Source: CAIUKX01 sp964580965
GTDB taxonomy: Bacteria > Bacteroidota > Bacteroidia > Flavobacteriales_D > Crocinitomicaceae
DNA length: 64,000 bases
Direction: 5' to 3'
Assembly (NCBI GenBank): GCA_964580965.1
Contig: CAZOLZ010000007.1
Location: 1-64,000 of the forward strand
A program made the translations under genes and the position numbers. Below are positions 34,978-44,951 of this stretch, in pieces. Position 1 is the first letter of the stretch. Every line of letters starts with the position of its first letter. Below the pieces are notes generated by a model. That model ran no database searches. It worked only from the letters and a program-made list of their open reading frames with translations, and had not been told where the DNA came from.

Positions 34978-37900
34978 ATGCGTTTTTATCTGGTCTTAAT
35001 TTTTGTTGCTTTTCAAATGCTTTTATTTGCTCAAACAAGTGAAAAGTACTCAAGTAAATATGCTCCTTTTTTCAGGGCAGAAAAATTATTCGAAAAACAT
35101 CAATATGGTGCCGCTCGAACTGAATTTAGAACCTTTATTTCAGATTTTAAAAACCCTCATGATCCATTGTATGAAAAGGCAATGTATTATGAAGCGCTTT
35201 CAGCACTTGAGTTATTCAACAATGACGCTGTAAATTTGATGGAAGATTTTAATCGAAATTACCCAGAAAGTATCTATAAAAATGCTATTTACTTTAGATT
35301 AGGTCAGTATTATTACCAAAATAAAAAATTTAATAATGCAATTGAATGGTTCAAAAAGCTAAAAAAAACAGATTTAGAAAAAGATGAACTGTCAGAATAT
35401 TACTTTAAACTTGGGCATTCTAATTTCCAAACAGGAGCCTACAAAGAAGCACGAAATGCTTTTTACGAAATAAAAGAAGATTCATCTCAATATGGTGCAC
35501 CTGCTTTGTACTATTTCTCTCATATTAATTATCAAAATAAATCATATCAAGTTGCTTTAGATGGGTTTATGCAATTAAAAGATAACCCACAGTTTTCAAA
35601 GCTCACACCGTATTACATTCTCCAAATTTACCACTCCCAAGGTAGGTATCAAGATGTAATTGATTATTCTCCCAATGTAGTAGACTCGCTTGATTTAGTA
35701 AACATCAAAGACATAAACCACATTATAGGAGATGCTTATTACCAGTTAAATCTTTTTGAGAAAGCAATACCACATTTAAAAGTTTATAATGATAAAACCC
35801 ATACAACTCGTAAAGAAGATTACGAGTTAGGATTTGCTTATTACAAATCTGGACAATTCGATCAAGCAGTAAAAATATTTGATCATTTATTACACAATAT
35901 TAGTGATACGATCTGTCAATTGTCTTATTATCACATTGGTAAATCATACCTTGAAAGGGGCAACTTATCTGCTGCTAGAAGAGCGTTTCAAGGAGCCTCA
36001 AAAATAGATATGGATGCTGTAGTTAAAGAAGATGCTTTATATCGTTATGCCATTTTATCATATAAGTTGGATATGAATCCCTTTGATGAATCAATTGAAG
36101 CTTTCCAGTTTTATTTGTCTCATTATCCAAATTCTAAAAGAAAAGAGGATGTAACTCAATACTTAGTTGATGTTTACACGAAAACAAACAACTATGAAAA
36201 AGCGCTTTCTTCTTTAGATAAAATACCTAATAAAACAACTAAATTAAAAGTAGCCTATCAAATTGTAGCCTACAACAGGGGAGTAGAATTATATCAAAAA
36301 GTAAAGTATTTTGACGCAATTAATTCTTTTAAATTAGTTGAAAAATATCCGATTGATGCAAGTATAATTGGAAAAGCAAAGTTTTGGTCTTCAGATGCTT
36401 ATTACCGTTTAAAGGACTTTCCTACAGCTATTAAAGGATATCGCCAATACATTAATTTACCTGCTATTGCTAATCCAGAAATGAAAGCAGAAGCATACTA
36501 CAATATAGGTTATGCTTTTTATGAAAATCACGATACATTATTAGGAATAGAAGCATTCAGAATTTTTACTCAACAATTACACATTGGGAATCAAAAAAAA
36601 TTGGCGGATGCTTGTATGAGAATTGCTGATGGATGTTATTCTACTCGTCAAAATGAACTAGCAATAAGGTATTACAAACAAGTATTAGAAATTAATAAAG
36701 GGTATGAAGATCAAGCTTTATTTTACATTGCTAAGACTTATGGGTTTAACAACAACATAGAAAATAAAATAACATTCTTACAACGCTTAGTCAATGATTA
36801 TCCTACATCAAAGTATGCGCTTTCATCGATTGAAGAATTAGCTGGAACATTCAAAAGCCAAGAGCAATATGGCAAAGCGAAACAATATTTTGATATCATC
36901 ATTACAGATTATCCAACAAGTTCTTTGGTTAGAATGGCACGAATAGAAAATGCAGATATCTTATTCAAACAACAAAAATATGATGAATCTGAAATCGCAT
37001 ATCTTAAAATATTATCAGAATTTGGGGATGAAGATCGAGAAATCTGTGAGGTCGCTGCTAAAGGGTTAATTGGAATTTATAAAGCTCAAATACTTCCAGA
37101 AAAAGCAGTTCAAGTTGGAGAAAAGTATGCTTGCGCTGGATTAACAAAAGGTCAACAAGAAGAAATTTTTTATGCTCCCGCTAAAGTATCTTACAACGAT
37201 ACATTAAAACCATTAGCTGAAACAATAGCTCTATTCAATAAATATTTGGATAAATACCCGAATGGGTTATACGCTTCAGAATGTAAAAACTATATTGCTG
37301 ATTGCTACTTTAGGATGAATAGTATGCCTGAAGCAATTACTATTTACAGAGAATTGTTAGAAGGTCCAAATAATCGCTTTACAGAAGAGGCTGCTATTCG
37401 AGTATCAAAATACTTATATAATAATGATCAACGTGATGAAGCTATTCCATATTATCTAAGATTAGAGCAAATTAGTTCTTCTCCTAATGTCATTTATAAT
37501 TCAAGGTTAAACTTAATGCGTAGTTATTTCATTACGGAAAATTGGGAAGAGGCCGCTAACTACGCAAATGTTGTTTTAAATGAAAGTCAATTAAGTTCCG
37601 CTTTAAAATTGGAAGCAGAATATGCTAGTGGATATTCTTTTTACCAATTGAATCAATTTGACCGCGCTAGACCAGCATTAACATGGTTAGTCAATAATAC
37701 TACTACTGCAACTGGTGCCGAAGCAAAATTTATATTGGCATCAATGCTTTATGAAGAACAGAAATACGATGTTGCCAATGCTGAAGTACAAGCATTAATT
37801 CGAATGAAACCAAGCTATAACTATTGGGTTGCAAGAGGTCTATTGTTACAATCTAATATACAGATTGGGTTAGAAGATTTATTCCAAGCGGAAGAGACGT

Positions 37901-38067
37901 TAAATTCAATCATCGAACATTATCCAAATGCAACAGATGGTATAATTGATGAAGCAAAAATTGCGTTAGAAGCCTTAAAACAAGAAAAAAATATTGAAAA
38001 AGAAATTGAAGTTGATACCATTCCGGTAATTGAGTTAAACGAAAATGAAGGAATCGATGAAGAATAA
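34978..38067 (+). CDS. Large tetratricopeptide-repeat envelope protein
   Basis: The frame can be opened by TTG at 34960, but ATG at 34978 starts a clean signal peptide (MRFYLVLIFVAFQMLLFAQT), giving 1029 aa. From about residue 30 to the end the protein is a nearly continuous array of TPR-like helix pairs, with typical A/Y/F spacing such as FRLGQYYYQNKKFNNAIEWF and YNIGYAFYENHDTLLGIEAF. The C-terminal 30 residues are acidic. Such exported TPR proteins paired with a barrel protein are frequent in Bacteroidota and look like envelope assembly or scaffolding factors (YbgF/BamD-like repeats), but the role is not established. Its end overlaps the next gene. Confidence 0.85.
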   Translation: MRFYLVLIFVAFQMLLFAQTSEKYSSKYAPFFRAEKLFEKHQYGAARTEFRTFISDFKNPHDPLYEKAMYYEALSALELFNNDAVNLMEDFNRNYPESIYKNAIYFRLGQYYYQNKKFNNAIEWFKKLKKTDLEKDELSEYYFKLGHSNFQTGAYKEARNAFYEIKEDSSQYGAPALYYFSHINYQNKSYQVALDGFMQLKDNPQFSKLTPYYILQIYHSQGRYQDVIDYSPNVVDSLDLVNIKDINHIIGDAYYQLNLFEKAIPHLKVYNDKTHTTRKEDYELGFAYYKSGQFDQAVKIFDHLLHNISDTICQLSYYHIGKSYLERGNLSAARRAFQGASKIDMDAVVKEDALYRYAILSYKLDMNPFDESIEAFQFYLSHYPNSKRKEDVTQYLVDVYTKTNNYEKALSSLDKIPNKTTKLKVAYQIVAYNRGVELYQKVKYFDAINSFKLVEKYPIDASIIGKAKFWSSDAYYRLKDFPTAIKGYRQYINLPAIANPEMKAEAYYNIGYAFYENHDTLLGIEAFRIFTQQLHIGNQKKLADACMRIADGCYSTRQNELAIRYYKQVLEINKGYEDQALFYIAKTYGFNNNIENKITFLQRLVNDYPTSKYALSSIEELAGTFKSQEQYGKAKQYFDIIITDYPTSSLVRMARIENADILFKQQKYDESEIAYLKILSEFGDEDREICEVAAKGLIGIYKAQILPEKAVQVGEKYACAGLTKGQQEEIFYAPAKVSYNDTLKPLAETIALFNKYLDKYPNGLYASECKNYIADCYFRMNSMPEAITIYRELLEGPNNRFTEEAAIRVSKYLYNNDQRDEAIPYYLRLEQISSSPNVIYNSRLNLMRSYFITENWEEAANYANVVLNESQLSSALKLEAEYASGYSFYQLNQFDRARPALTWLVNNTTTATGAEAKFILASMLYEEQKYDVANAEVQALIRMKPSYNYWVARGLLLQSNIQIGLEDLFQAEETLNSIIEHYPNATDGIIDEAKIALEALKQEKNIEKEIEVDTIPVIELNENEGIDEE

Positions 38068-39766
38068 AATAATACTTTTTACATTTTTACTGAGTAGCCT
38101 TATCGGTTTTTCTCAGAATGATAATGTTACAATTATCTACACAGGAAATAGAGAGGTTGATAAAGCTTATCGTATTACTGAAAATCCAAAAATGATTGAT
38201 ACAACATTAGCTTTAGGAGCTACCGAATATCCATTACTGATTTTACAATACAAAGCGCCAATTCGTCTAGATAGTATTCAGCCTGCAACAATCAAAATTG
38301 ATCCAAAATTGGAACAATTATATCATTCTTATGCTAAGTTAGGGGTTGGAAACTACATGATGCCTATGGGTGAATTTTACTTTGATGGTAATCGTTCTCG
38401 TAAATTTAATTATGGTACACATTTAAAACACATTAGTTCATTTAGTTCAATAGATGGTTATGCTCCATCACTTTACGACAGAAGCACTGGTTCTATATTC
38501 GGAACAATCAACGAAAAGAATTACACATTAAAAGGGAAAGTTAATTATTCCAATAAGGGATTCCATTATTATGGTGTTGAAAATGATTCAATTGCAAGAG
38601 ACTCAATCGCTCAACGTTACAGTGATGTAAATAGTTATTTTGAATTTGCTTCACATGAAAAAGATAGTGCACATTTAAATTACAAAATAGGACTTACGTA
38701 CAATAATTTTTTGTCACAAAAGCCATACATTGATTCGTTATCAAAATGGCGTGGTCAAGAAAATTATATCGCTCTAAATTCAACATTTAGTTACCTACAA
38801 GGAAAGGAAATTTTTGGAGCTGATTTTGATGTTAAATTTAACAACTATCAATATGGATACGCAGACTCTGTTTTGAATCAAATAGATACTGGAATCGTTA
38901 GAAATAATACTATTGTTTCCTTAAAACCAACGATTACAACATTTGCTTACCAAAATAAATTAAAAGCACAAATTGGGGTTAATTTAACGGTTGATGCTGG
39001 AACAGTAAATCAATTTTCTGTTTTCCCAATTGCAGAAGCAAAATACTCTTTCTTTAATGATTTATTTATCCCTTTTGCTTCCATTACTGGTGGTGTAAAA
39101 CAAAATCGATTTAAAGTAATAGCTAATGAAAATGAATTCATTTTGCCGAACTTAATTCTTGAAAATGAACGTACACCAATCGATTTAAGATTTGGTATCA
39201 AAGGGACGTTAGCTAAACGTATTGGTTTTAATGTAAATGCTCGTTTTGCAAGAGTTCAAAATAAAGCTTTATTTGTTACAGATACAATGTCATCACTTCG
39301 TAATAAGTTCAATGTGATTTATGACACAATGAACATTACAACTTTTGAGGGGTCAATCTACTATCAATTGAATGAAAAGCTAAAAATTGATGCTGTTGGA
39401 CGCTATTTTTCATACGAATTAAACAACAACGCTTATGCTTGGAACTTGCCGCAATATCAAATCATTACAAGAGGTAGTTACAACTTATTTGATAAACTCA
39501 TAATGAACTTAGACGTGACATTTGAAGGTGGTAGAAAAGCTTTAGTTTATACAAAAATTGACAATAATACTGTGTTAGAAAACAACCAATATGCACAAAA
39601 TCTTGGTTTTATTGCAGATGCAAACATCAATTTAGAATACCGATATAATAAACGATTATCTGCTTTTTTACAATTGAATAATTTTGCTGCACAACGTTAC
39701 AAACGTTGGTACAATATGCCTGTTCAAGGTTTTCAAGTGTTAGGTGGTCTAACATTTAGATTCTAA
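38057..39766 (+). CDS. Outer-membrane beta-barrel protein paired with the TPR protein
   Basis: ATG at 38057 begins a good signal peptide (MKNKIILFTFLLSSLIGFSQ); ATG at 38045 in the same frame is an alternative. The 569-residue product has no visible plug domain. From about residue 100 it is made of alternating strands with aromatic girdles, ending in FQVLGGLTFRF, the terminal Phe of barrel proteins. The barrel resembles the C-terminal part of TonB-dependent receptors, but a full plug/TonB box is not seen. The gene overlaps the TPR gene by 11 bases or more, so the two are translationally coupled and probably act together. Confidence 0.8.
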   Translation: MKNKIILFTFLLSSLIGFSQNDNVTIIYTGNREVDKAYRITENPKMIDTTLALGATEYPLLILQYKAPIRLDSIQPATIKIDPKLEQLYHSYAKLGVGNYMMPMGEFYFDGNRSRKFNYGTHLKHISSFSSIDGYAPSLYDRSTGSIFGTINEKNYTLKGKVNYSNKGFHYYGVENDSIARDSIAQRYSDVNSYFEFASHEKDSAHLNYKIGLTYNNFLSQKPYIDSLSKWRGQENYIALNSTFSYLQGKEIFGADFDVKFNNYQYGYADSVLNQIDTGIVRNNTIVSLKPTITTFAYQNKLKAQIGVNLTVDAGTVNQFSVFPIAEAKYSFFNDLFIPFASITGGVKQNRFKVIANENEFILPNLILENERTPIDLRFGIKGTLAKRIGFNVNARFARVQNKALFVTDTMSSLRNKFNVIYDTMNITTFEGSIYYQLNEKLKIDAVGRYFSYELNNNAYAWNLPQYQIITRGSYNLFDKLIMNLDVTFEGGRKALVYTKIDNNTVLENNQYAQNLGFIADANINLEYRYNKRLSAFLQLNNFAAQRYKRWYNMPVQGFQVLGGLTFRF

Positions 39767-39767
39767 G

Positions 39768-40769
39768 ATGAAAACGTTTAATATCCTTCCTTTAGGTTTC
39801 CCATGGACAACTAAAGATCCATTTATCTTTTGTGTACATCATCGTGATGAATTTCCTGAAGGTAACGATAATTTAGGTCCAGCAGCTCCTTTAACAGGAA
39901 GAACTATAGGAAATGATTTTACGATCAAAGACGGTTGGAGAATGTATCACGGAAGTGAAGTGCCTGGTTTTCCATACCACCCACATAGAGGGTTTGAGAC
40001 GGTAACAATAACTAAAGAAGGTTGGATTGATCACACTGATTCAATGGGTGCTTCTGGTCGATTTGGAGAAGGTGATGTGCAATGGATGACAGCAGGTAAA
40101 GGAGTTTTACATTCGGAAATGTTTCCATTACTCAATAAAGAACAAGGAAATACAACTGAATTATTTCAATTGTGGTTGAATTTACCGAAACGAAGCAAGT
40201 TTGTAGAACCACACTTTAAAATGTTATGGCATAAAGATATCCCATCAATTGAACTCAAAAACACAAATGGAAAGATCACTCAAATTGATGTGATTGCAGG
40301 AACATTTCACAACTATAATTCCTTAGAACCAACACCTGATTCTTGGGCAGCAGACAAAACCAATCAAGTTGGTATTTACACCGTAGAAATCGAATCAGAA
40401 GGATCTTTTGAACTACCAGTTCGAAATGATGGTGTAGATTGTATGCTTTATTTCTATGAAGGAAATGGATTGAAAGTAAACGATTCAGAAATTCCTGCTT
40501 ATCATGCTATTGAATTATTGACACCTGAAGGTATCCAAGTACAAGCAGGAAAAGAAACTTGTAAATTGTTAGTCTTACAAGGTAAGCCGATTAATGAACC
40601 GGTTGTTCAATATGGACCATTTGTTATGAATACGGAACAAGAAATTCACGAAGCATTTGCAGAATATCGTCAGACACAATTTGGTGGGTGGCCATGGCCA
40701 AAAGCAGAATATGTGCATCCACGAAATCAAGGGAGGTTTGCCAAGCATGCTGATGGCAGAGAAGAATAA
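39768..40769 (+). CDS. Pirin-family protein (bicupin)
   Basis: The 333-residue protein is a pirin-type bicupin. The N-terminal cupin carries the metal-binding set HPHRGFETVT, HTDSMGASGRFGEGDVQWMTAGKGVLHSEMF (three His and one Glu). Pirins bind iron; some bacterial members oxidise flavonols such as quercetin and others modulate pyruvate dehydrogenase. No neighbouring gene tells which applies here. It starts one base after the barrel gene. Confidence 0.93.
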   Translation: MKTFNILPLGFPWTTKDPFIFCVHHRDEFPEGNDNLGPAAPLTGRTIGNDFTIKDGWRMYHGSEVPGFPYHPHRGFETVTITKEGWIDHTDSMGASGRFGEGDVQWMTAGKGVLHSEMFPLLNKEQGNTTELFQLWLNLPKRSKFVEPHFKMLWHKDIPSIELKNTNGKITQIDVIAGTFHNYNSLEPTPDSWAADKTNQVGIYTVEIESEGSFELPVRNDGVDCMLYFYEGNGLKVNDSEIPAYHAIELLTPEGIQVQAGKETCKLLVLQGKPINEPVVQYGPFVMNTEQEIHEAFAEYRQTQFGGWPWPKAEYVHPRNQGRFAKHADGREE

Positions 40770-40806
40770 GTTAAAATGAGATTATAATGGTTTACCTCGA
40801 TTGTTA

Positions 40807-41487
40807 CTAGGGGTTAGACAAACTCACCGGCACTATTTTACCATTCATCCATTGATGAGCCGATAAAGCAAATTCGGTAATATATTCCGCCATTTTTTCA
40901 GCTGAAACCGGTGCTTCATATCCTGGAAAAGCTTCTTCCAACATTTCGGTTTGAGCAGCCCCCAAACATAAACAGTTCATTTTGATTGGTGTTTCTTTAT
41001 ATTCTTCCGCAAATAACTCTGTAAAGCTACAAACAGCTGCTTTAGATGTTGAATAAGCCGCTAAACCTGGGAATTTTAAACTTCCTTGAAACCCACCCAT
41101 TGAACTAATATTTACAATATGTCCACCCTTTTCCATTTTTGGAACTACTGCTTGAACGGTTTGCATCACTCCAATTACGTTCACTTGGTAACAAGCATCT
41201 AAATCTTCTTTCGTTAATTCTGTAAAAGATTTATTGACTAAATAACCAGCATTATTAATTAAAATATCAATCGAATCAAATGCTTCAAAAGTTGTTTCGG
41301 CTTGTTCTTTGACGTTCGATGCTTTCAAATCGAATGCTGCAAATTTCACATTTGGAAACTGATTGAATGTTTCCATGCTCTTAATGTTTCTTGATAATGC
41401 TAAAATTTTGTTTGAACTATTTTGTGCTAATTGTTCAACTAATGCTTTACCAATACCTCTACTTGCTCCGACGATGACGATGTTCAT
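40807..41487 (-). CDS. Short-chain dehydrogenase/reductase
   Basis: This NAD(P)-dependent classical SDR has 226 aa. The cofactor loop is IVGASRGIGKALVEQL, with NNAGYLVNKSFTELT following the NNAG signature. The catalytic Ser lies in VNISSMGGFQGSLKF and the Tyr/Lys pair in YSTSKAA. It is slightly short (usual length about 240-250), with a compact C-terminus. It lies 12 bases after the second paaE-like gene and is probably co-transcribed; a link to aromatic degradation is possible but the substrate is unknown. Confidence 0.92.
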   Translation of the reverse strand: MNIVIVGASRGIGKALVEQLAQNSSNKILALSRNIKSMETFNQFPNVKFAAFDLKASNVKEQAETTFEAFDSIDILINNAGYLVNKSFTELTKEDLDACYQVNVIGVMQTVQAVVPKMEKGGHIVNISSMGGFQGSLKFPGLAAYSTSKAAVCSFTELFAEEYKETPIKMNCLCLGAAQTEMLEEAFPGYEAPVSAEKMAEYITEFALSAHQWMNGKIVPVSLSNP

Positions 41488-41499
41488 GATAAGATTGAA

Positions 41500-42579
41500 T
41501 TATTCGTCAAAACTGATAACAACTTTTTCGCTTGCAGGATGAGCCTGACATGTCAGCACATAACCTTCTGCTACTTCTTCTTCAGTTAATGCATAATTCA
41601 TTTTCATTGTAGCTTTTCCTTCTAACAATTTTGCTTTACATGAACAACAAACTCCACCTCGACACGAATAAGGTGCATCGAAACCTTCTTTATCTAAAAT
41701 ATCTAAAACTGATTTTCCGTCAGATTTTAATTTAAACTCAATCGATTCACCATCTAAAATTACTTTTACAGAACTTTCGCCATTAAAATTTGACGAAGAT
41801 TCTTTAGGTGTTGGCTCCATGATTGTTGGCGTTGTAAATAATTCAAAATGAATTTTTGATTCTGAAACACCAAACATTTTCAACGTATCAACTCCAGCTT
41901 TTATCATTTCTTCTGGACCACACAAATAAAATGCATCTGCTTTTAAAATTTCCAAGTCTTTTTTTACGATTTCAGAAATTGCCGACTTATCTATACGTCC
42001 ACTATTAAAACCCTCTTTTGTTTCTTGCGATAAATAAAAGGTTGACTTCACATGGTCCAATGTCAAAATATCCTCGTGAAATAGAATTGAACTTTGTGTT
42101 TTATTACCATAAAACAACTCCATTTGTCCTTGTCCTGCTTGCATCGATTTGGCGATTGAAAGAATAGGTGTAATTCCAGAACCAGCAGCAAAAGCAACTA
42201 TCTTTTGGTTATTTTCTTTCAACTGAAAGTTCCCTTCTGGTTGTGAGACCATAATTTCCATTCCCTCTTTTGCCTCTTTCAAAAACCAATTTGAAACCTT
42301 TCCATTTGGAACAGATTTTACAGCAACTGCTAATGGTTCATCCTTACCACTACAAATTGAATACGAACGTCTTTCTTCAGTACCATTTACATCTACTATA
42401 AAATTGATGTATTGCCCTGGAATAAAAAAGAATGTCTCTTTTAAGTCTTGAGGAACATTTAGTATAATCTGTACGCTATCACTAGTTAAACTTTTAACTT
42501 CTTGAATAGTTAAAGCATAAAACCCTTTGTGCTTTTTTTGAGCGTTGTCTTTGTTGAATATTTTTTTAAATAATGCCAT
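41500..42579 (-). CDS. PaaE-type ferredoxin reductase, copy 2
   Basis: The frame extends to 42600, but ATG at 42579 (MALFKKIFNKDNAQKK) leaves a normal 10-base gap after the upstream paralogue. The 359-residue protein has an FAD domain (RRSYSICSG near 75), an NAD domain (FAAGSGITPILSIAKS) and a C-terminal plant-type 2Fe-2S domain, CRGGVCCSC with the fourth Cys 29 residues later in LTCQAHP, the CX4CX2CX29C spacing. It would pass electrons from NAD(P)H to a di-iron oxygenase such as PaaABC. It is a tandem paralogue of the next gene; which copy serves PaaABC is unclear. Confidence 0.9.
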   Translation of the reverse strand: MALFKKIFNKDNAQKKHKGFYALTIQEVKSLTSDSVQIILNVPQDLKETFFFIPGQYINFIVDVNGTEERRSYSICSGKDEPLAVAVKSVPNGKVSNWFLKEAKEGMEIMVSQPEGNFQLKENNQKIVAFAAGSGITPILSIAKSMQAGQGQMELFYGNKTQSSILFHEDILTLDHVKSTFYLSQETKEGFNSGRIDKSAISEIVKKDLEILKADAFYLCGPEEMIKAGVDTLKMFGVSESKIHFELFTTPTIMEPTPKESSSNFNGESSVKVILDGESIEFKLKSDGKSVLDILDKEGFDAPYSCRGGVCCSCKAKLLEGKATMKMNYALTEEEVAEGYVLTCQAHPASEKVVISFDE

Positions 42580-42589
42580 AATAATTATT

Positions 42590-43648
42590 TTAATCGTCAA
42601 ATGATATGGTTAATTTTTCACTTGTTGGGTGTGCTTGACAAGTTAAGATATAACCTGCTTCAACCTCATCTGGTTCCAAGGCAAAGTTTACATCCATACG
42701 AGCTAAACCTTCTATTATTTTTGCTTTACATGTGCAACAAACACCTCCCTTACAAGCAAATGGTAGGTCTCCACCTACTTTATATGCAGCATCTAAAATT
42801 GATTCCCCTTCAGAAGTCATTGCAACATCTAAGGTGTCTCCATCAATAATCACTTTCACATTTGCTTCAATTGATGGTTCATTAGATACTACTTTTGGTT
42901 TGTTAGATTCGGATGTTGTAAATAATTCAAAATGAACATTTGCATTTGTTTTTTCAGTGAAGAAATCTTTGACATTTAAAATCATTTCTTCTGGACCACA
43001 AACAAAGACTTCGTTAATTTCTGTATCTTTCAAAAATGCATTGTATAAATCCTCTATTTTTTGAGAATTAATTCGTCCTTTTTGAATTTCATTTCCAAGA
43101 CTTTCTCTTGATAACACGTGAACAACCCTTAAATTATTCATGTATTTATTTTTCAATCCCTCAATCTCTTCCCTAAAAATAATGTTTGCAAAACCTTTGT
43201 TACCGTAAAATAAGATTACATCGCTGTTGGGTTCTTCTTGTAAAATTGTTTTTATTATTGATATGATTGGAGTTATTCCAGAACCAGCAGCAAACAAAGC
43301 ATATGATTTTTTGTGATCAGCTTTTGGTTCAACATGAAATCCACCTGTTGGTACCATTACTTCAATTTGATCTCCTGGTTTTAATGATTCGTTAGCGAAG
43401 GTAGAAAATTTTCCTTCTGTGATTTTTTTGATAGCAACTCTCCACTCACGATCTAAAGGTGAAGAACATAGCGAATATGACCTTCTTATTTCTTCTCCAT
43501 CAATAATTGTTTTTAAAGTTAAGTATTGACCAGCTAAAAACTGATATTCTACTTTTAATTCATCAGGAATTTCAAATGCTACAGACACCGTGTCGTCTGT
43601 TTCTCTTCTGACTTCTGAAACTTTTATATTGTGAAACGTTGGGCGCAT
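42590..43648 (-). CDS. paaE: Phenylacetyl-CoA epoxidase reductase, PaaE
   Basis: This reductase of 352 aa has the same three-domain layout as its neighbour: FAD (RRSYSLCSS), NAD (FAAGSGITPIISIIK) and 2Fe-2S (CKGGVCCTC and LTCQAHP). It transfers electrons from NADPH to the PaaAC di-iron centre for ring epoxidation of phenylacetyl-CoA. It is divergent from paaABCD with a 276-base shared regulatory region, and is the first gene of the leftward unit paaE-paaE2-SDR. Its length is usual for PaaE. Confidence 0.93.
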   Translation of the reverse strand: MRPTFHNIKVSEVRRETDDTVSVAFEIPDELKVEYQFLAGQYLTLKTIIDGEEIRRSYSLCSSPLDREWRVAIKKITEGKFSTFANESLKPGDQIEVMVPTGGFHVEPKADHKKSYALFAAGSGITPIISIIKTILQEEPNSDVILFYGNKGFANIIFREEIEGLKNKYMNNLRVVHVLSRESLGNEIQKGRINSQKIEDLYNAFLKDTEINEVFVCGPEEMILNVKDFFTEKTNANVHFELFTTSESNKPKVVSNEPSIEANVKVIIDGDTLDVAMTSEGESILDAAYKVGGDLPFACKGGVCCTCKAKIIEGLARMDVNFALEPDEVEAGYILTCQAHPTSEKLTISFDD

Positions 43649-43665
43649 AACAAAAATTTATTTTA

Positions 43666-43673
43666 CAAAAATA
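43666..43673 (-). promoter_or_regulatory. Promoter -7 element of the paaE unit
   Basis: On the minus strand this reads TATTTTTG, matching TAnnTTTG, 18 bases before the paaE ATG. Confidence 0.4.
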
Positions 43674-43895
43674 ATGAATTCTTTAGGTTTTCTGTCTTAA
43701 TGTCGTGATGCATATTTTAAAGGTGTTAAAAAATTAACTGTTTTTCCATATTACCTTACACACAATCACTATTCGGTAAAAATTAATAAAGTGCTAATAA
43801 TCAAAATACTTAGTGCAGAAATTTAAAATTTTTATACAATTATGAAACCTGTTATTCAAAATTAAAAAGTATTTTAATTATCAAGGATAAATCGT

Positions 43896-43903
43896 TAAAT
43901 TTG
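43896..43903 (+). promoter_or_regulatory. Promoter -7 element of paaABCD
   Basis: TAAATTTG matches TAnnTTTG, 21 bases before the paaA ATG. Apart from this and the paaE element, the 276-base divergent region holds no inverted repeat that I would call a PaaR/PaaX operator. Confidence 0.45.
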
Positions 43904-43924
43904 TAATAAGACAATCTTTGCATT

Positions 43925-44884
43925 ATGGATAAAGAAAAATTAGCGGAATTAGAAAAGCAGTTCCAGGAGAAAATTGACAACGATATCAAAATTGAACCAA
44001 GAGATTGGATGCCGGATGATTATCGCAAAACTTTGATTCGTCAGATATCACAACATGCTCACTCTGAAATAGTAGGTATGTTGCCTGAAGGTAATTGGAT
44101 TACTCGAGCTCCGAACTTAAGAAGAAAAGCTGTTTTATTAGCAAAAGTTCAAGATGAAGCTGGTCATGGTTTGTATTTATATAGTGCTATGGAAACGCTT
44201 GGTGCTGATAGAGAGGAATCAATCGATGATTTACACAACGGAAAAGCAAAATACTCTTCTATTTTCAATTACCCAACAACTTCATGGGCTGATATGGGTA
44301 CTATTGGTTGGTTAGTAGATGGGGCCGCAATTATGAATCAAGTTCCATTGTGTAGGTGTTCATACGGGCCATACGCTAGAGCGATGGTAAGAGTTTGTAA
44401 AGAGGAATCTTTTCATCAGCGTCAGGGATATGAAATCATTACTAAGTTGGCAAATGGGACTCCCGAACAAAAAGCAATGGCTCAAGATTCATTGAATCGT
44501 TTTTGGTGGCCTTCATTGATGATGTTTGGTCCGTCTGATAAAGATTCTGTTCACTCAGCACAATCGATGAAATGGAAGATTAAAAGAAATTCGAATGATG
44601 AACTAAGACAACTTTTTGTAGATGTTACGGTTCCACAAGCTGAACTCCTTGGATTAACTGTGCCAGATGAAAATTTACGTTTCAATGAAGAAACTGGTCA
44701 CTATGAATTCAGTGAAATCAATTGGGATGAATTTTGGCAAGTAGTTAATGGAAATGGTCCTTGTAATAAGGAACGCATTGATGCAAGAAGAGCGGCGAAA
44801 GAAAATGGTGCTTGGGTAAGTGAAGCTGCAAGTGCATATGCAAAAAAAAGAGCGTCAAGACGAAGTGAAGCTGTTAATCAGTAA
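43925..44884 (+). CDS. paaA: Phenylacetyl-CoA epoxidase catalytic subunit A
   Basis: This ferritin-like di-iron oxygenase subunit (319 aa) forms ring-1,2-epoxyphenylacetyl-CoA from phenylacetyl-CoA and O2. Di-iron ligands lie in the HAHSEIVGMLPEG and AKVQDEAGHGLYLYSA segments (ExxH) and again in VRVCKEESFHQRQGYEI (second ExxH). The N- and C-termini match family length. First gene of paaABCD, with PaaC as its structural partner and PaaE as reductase. Downstream catabolic genes (paaZ, paaG, paaF, paaH, paaJ, paaK) are not in this window. Confidence 0.97.
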   Translation: MDKEKLAELEKQFQEKIDNDIKIEPRDWMPDDYRKTLIRQISQHAHSEIVGMLPEGNWITRAPNLRRKAVLLAKVQDEAGHGLYLYSAMETLGADREESIDDLHNGKAKYSSIFNYPTTSWADMGTIGWLVDGAAIMNQVPLCRCSYGPYARAMVRVCKEESFHQRQGYEIITKLANGTPEQKAMAQDSLNRFWWPSLMMFGPSDKDSVHSAQSMKWKIKRNSNDELRQLFVDVTVPQAELLGLTVPDENLRFNEETGHYEFSEINWDEFWQVVNGNGPCNKERIDARRAAKENGAWVSEAASAYAKKRASRRSEAVNQ

Positions 44885-44951
44885 ATTAGTTAATATTAAA
44901 GAATTAGTGAAAGCTAAAAATTAAACACTAATCTCTAAGAAATAAAATGTT

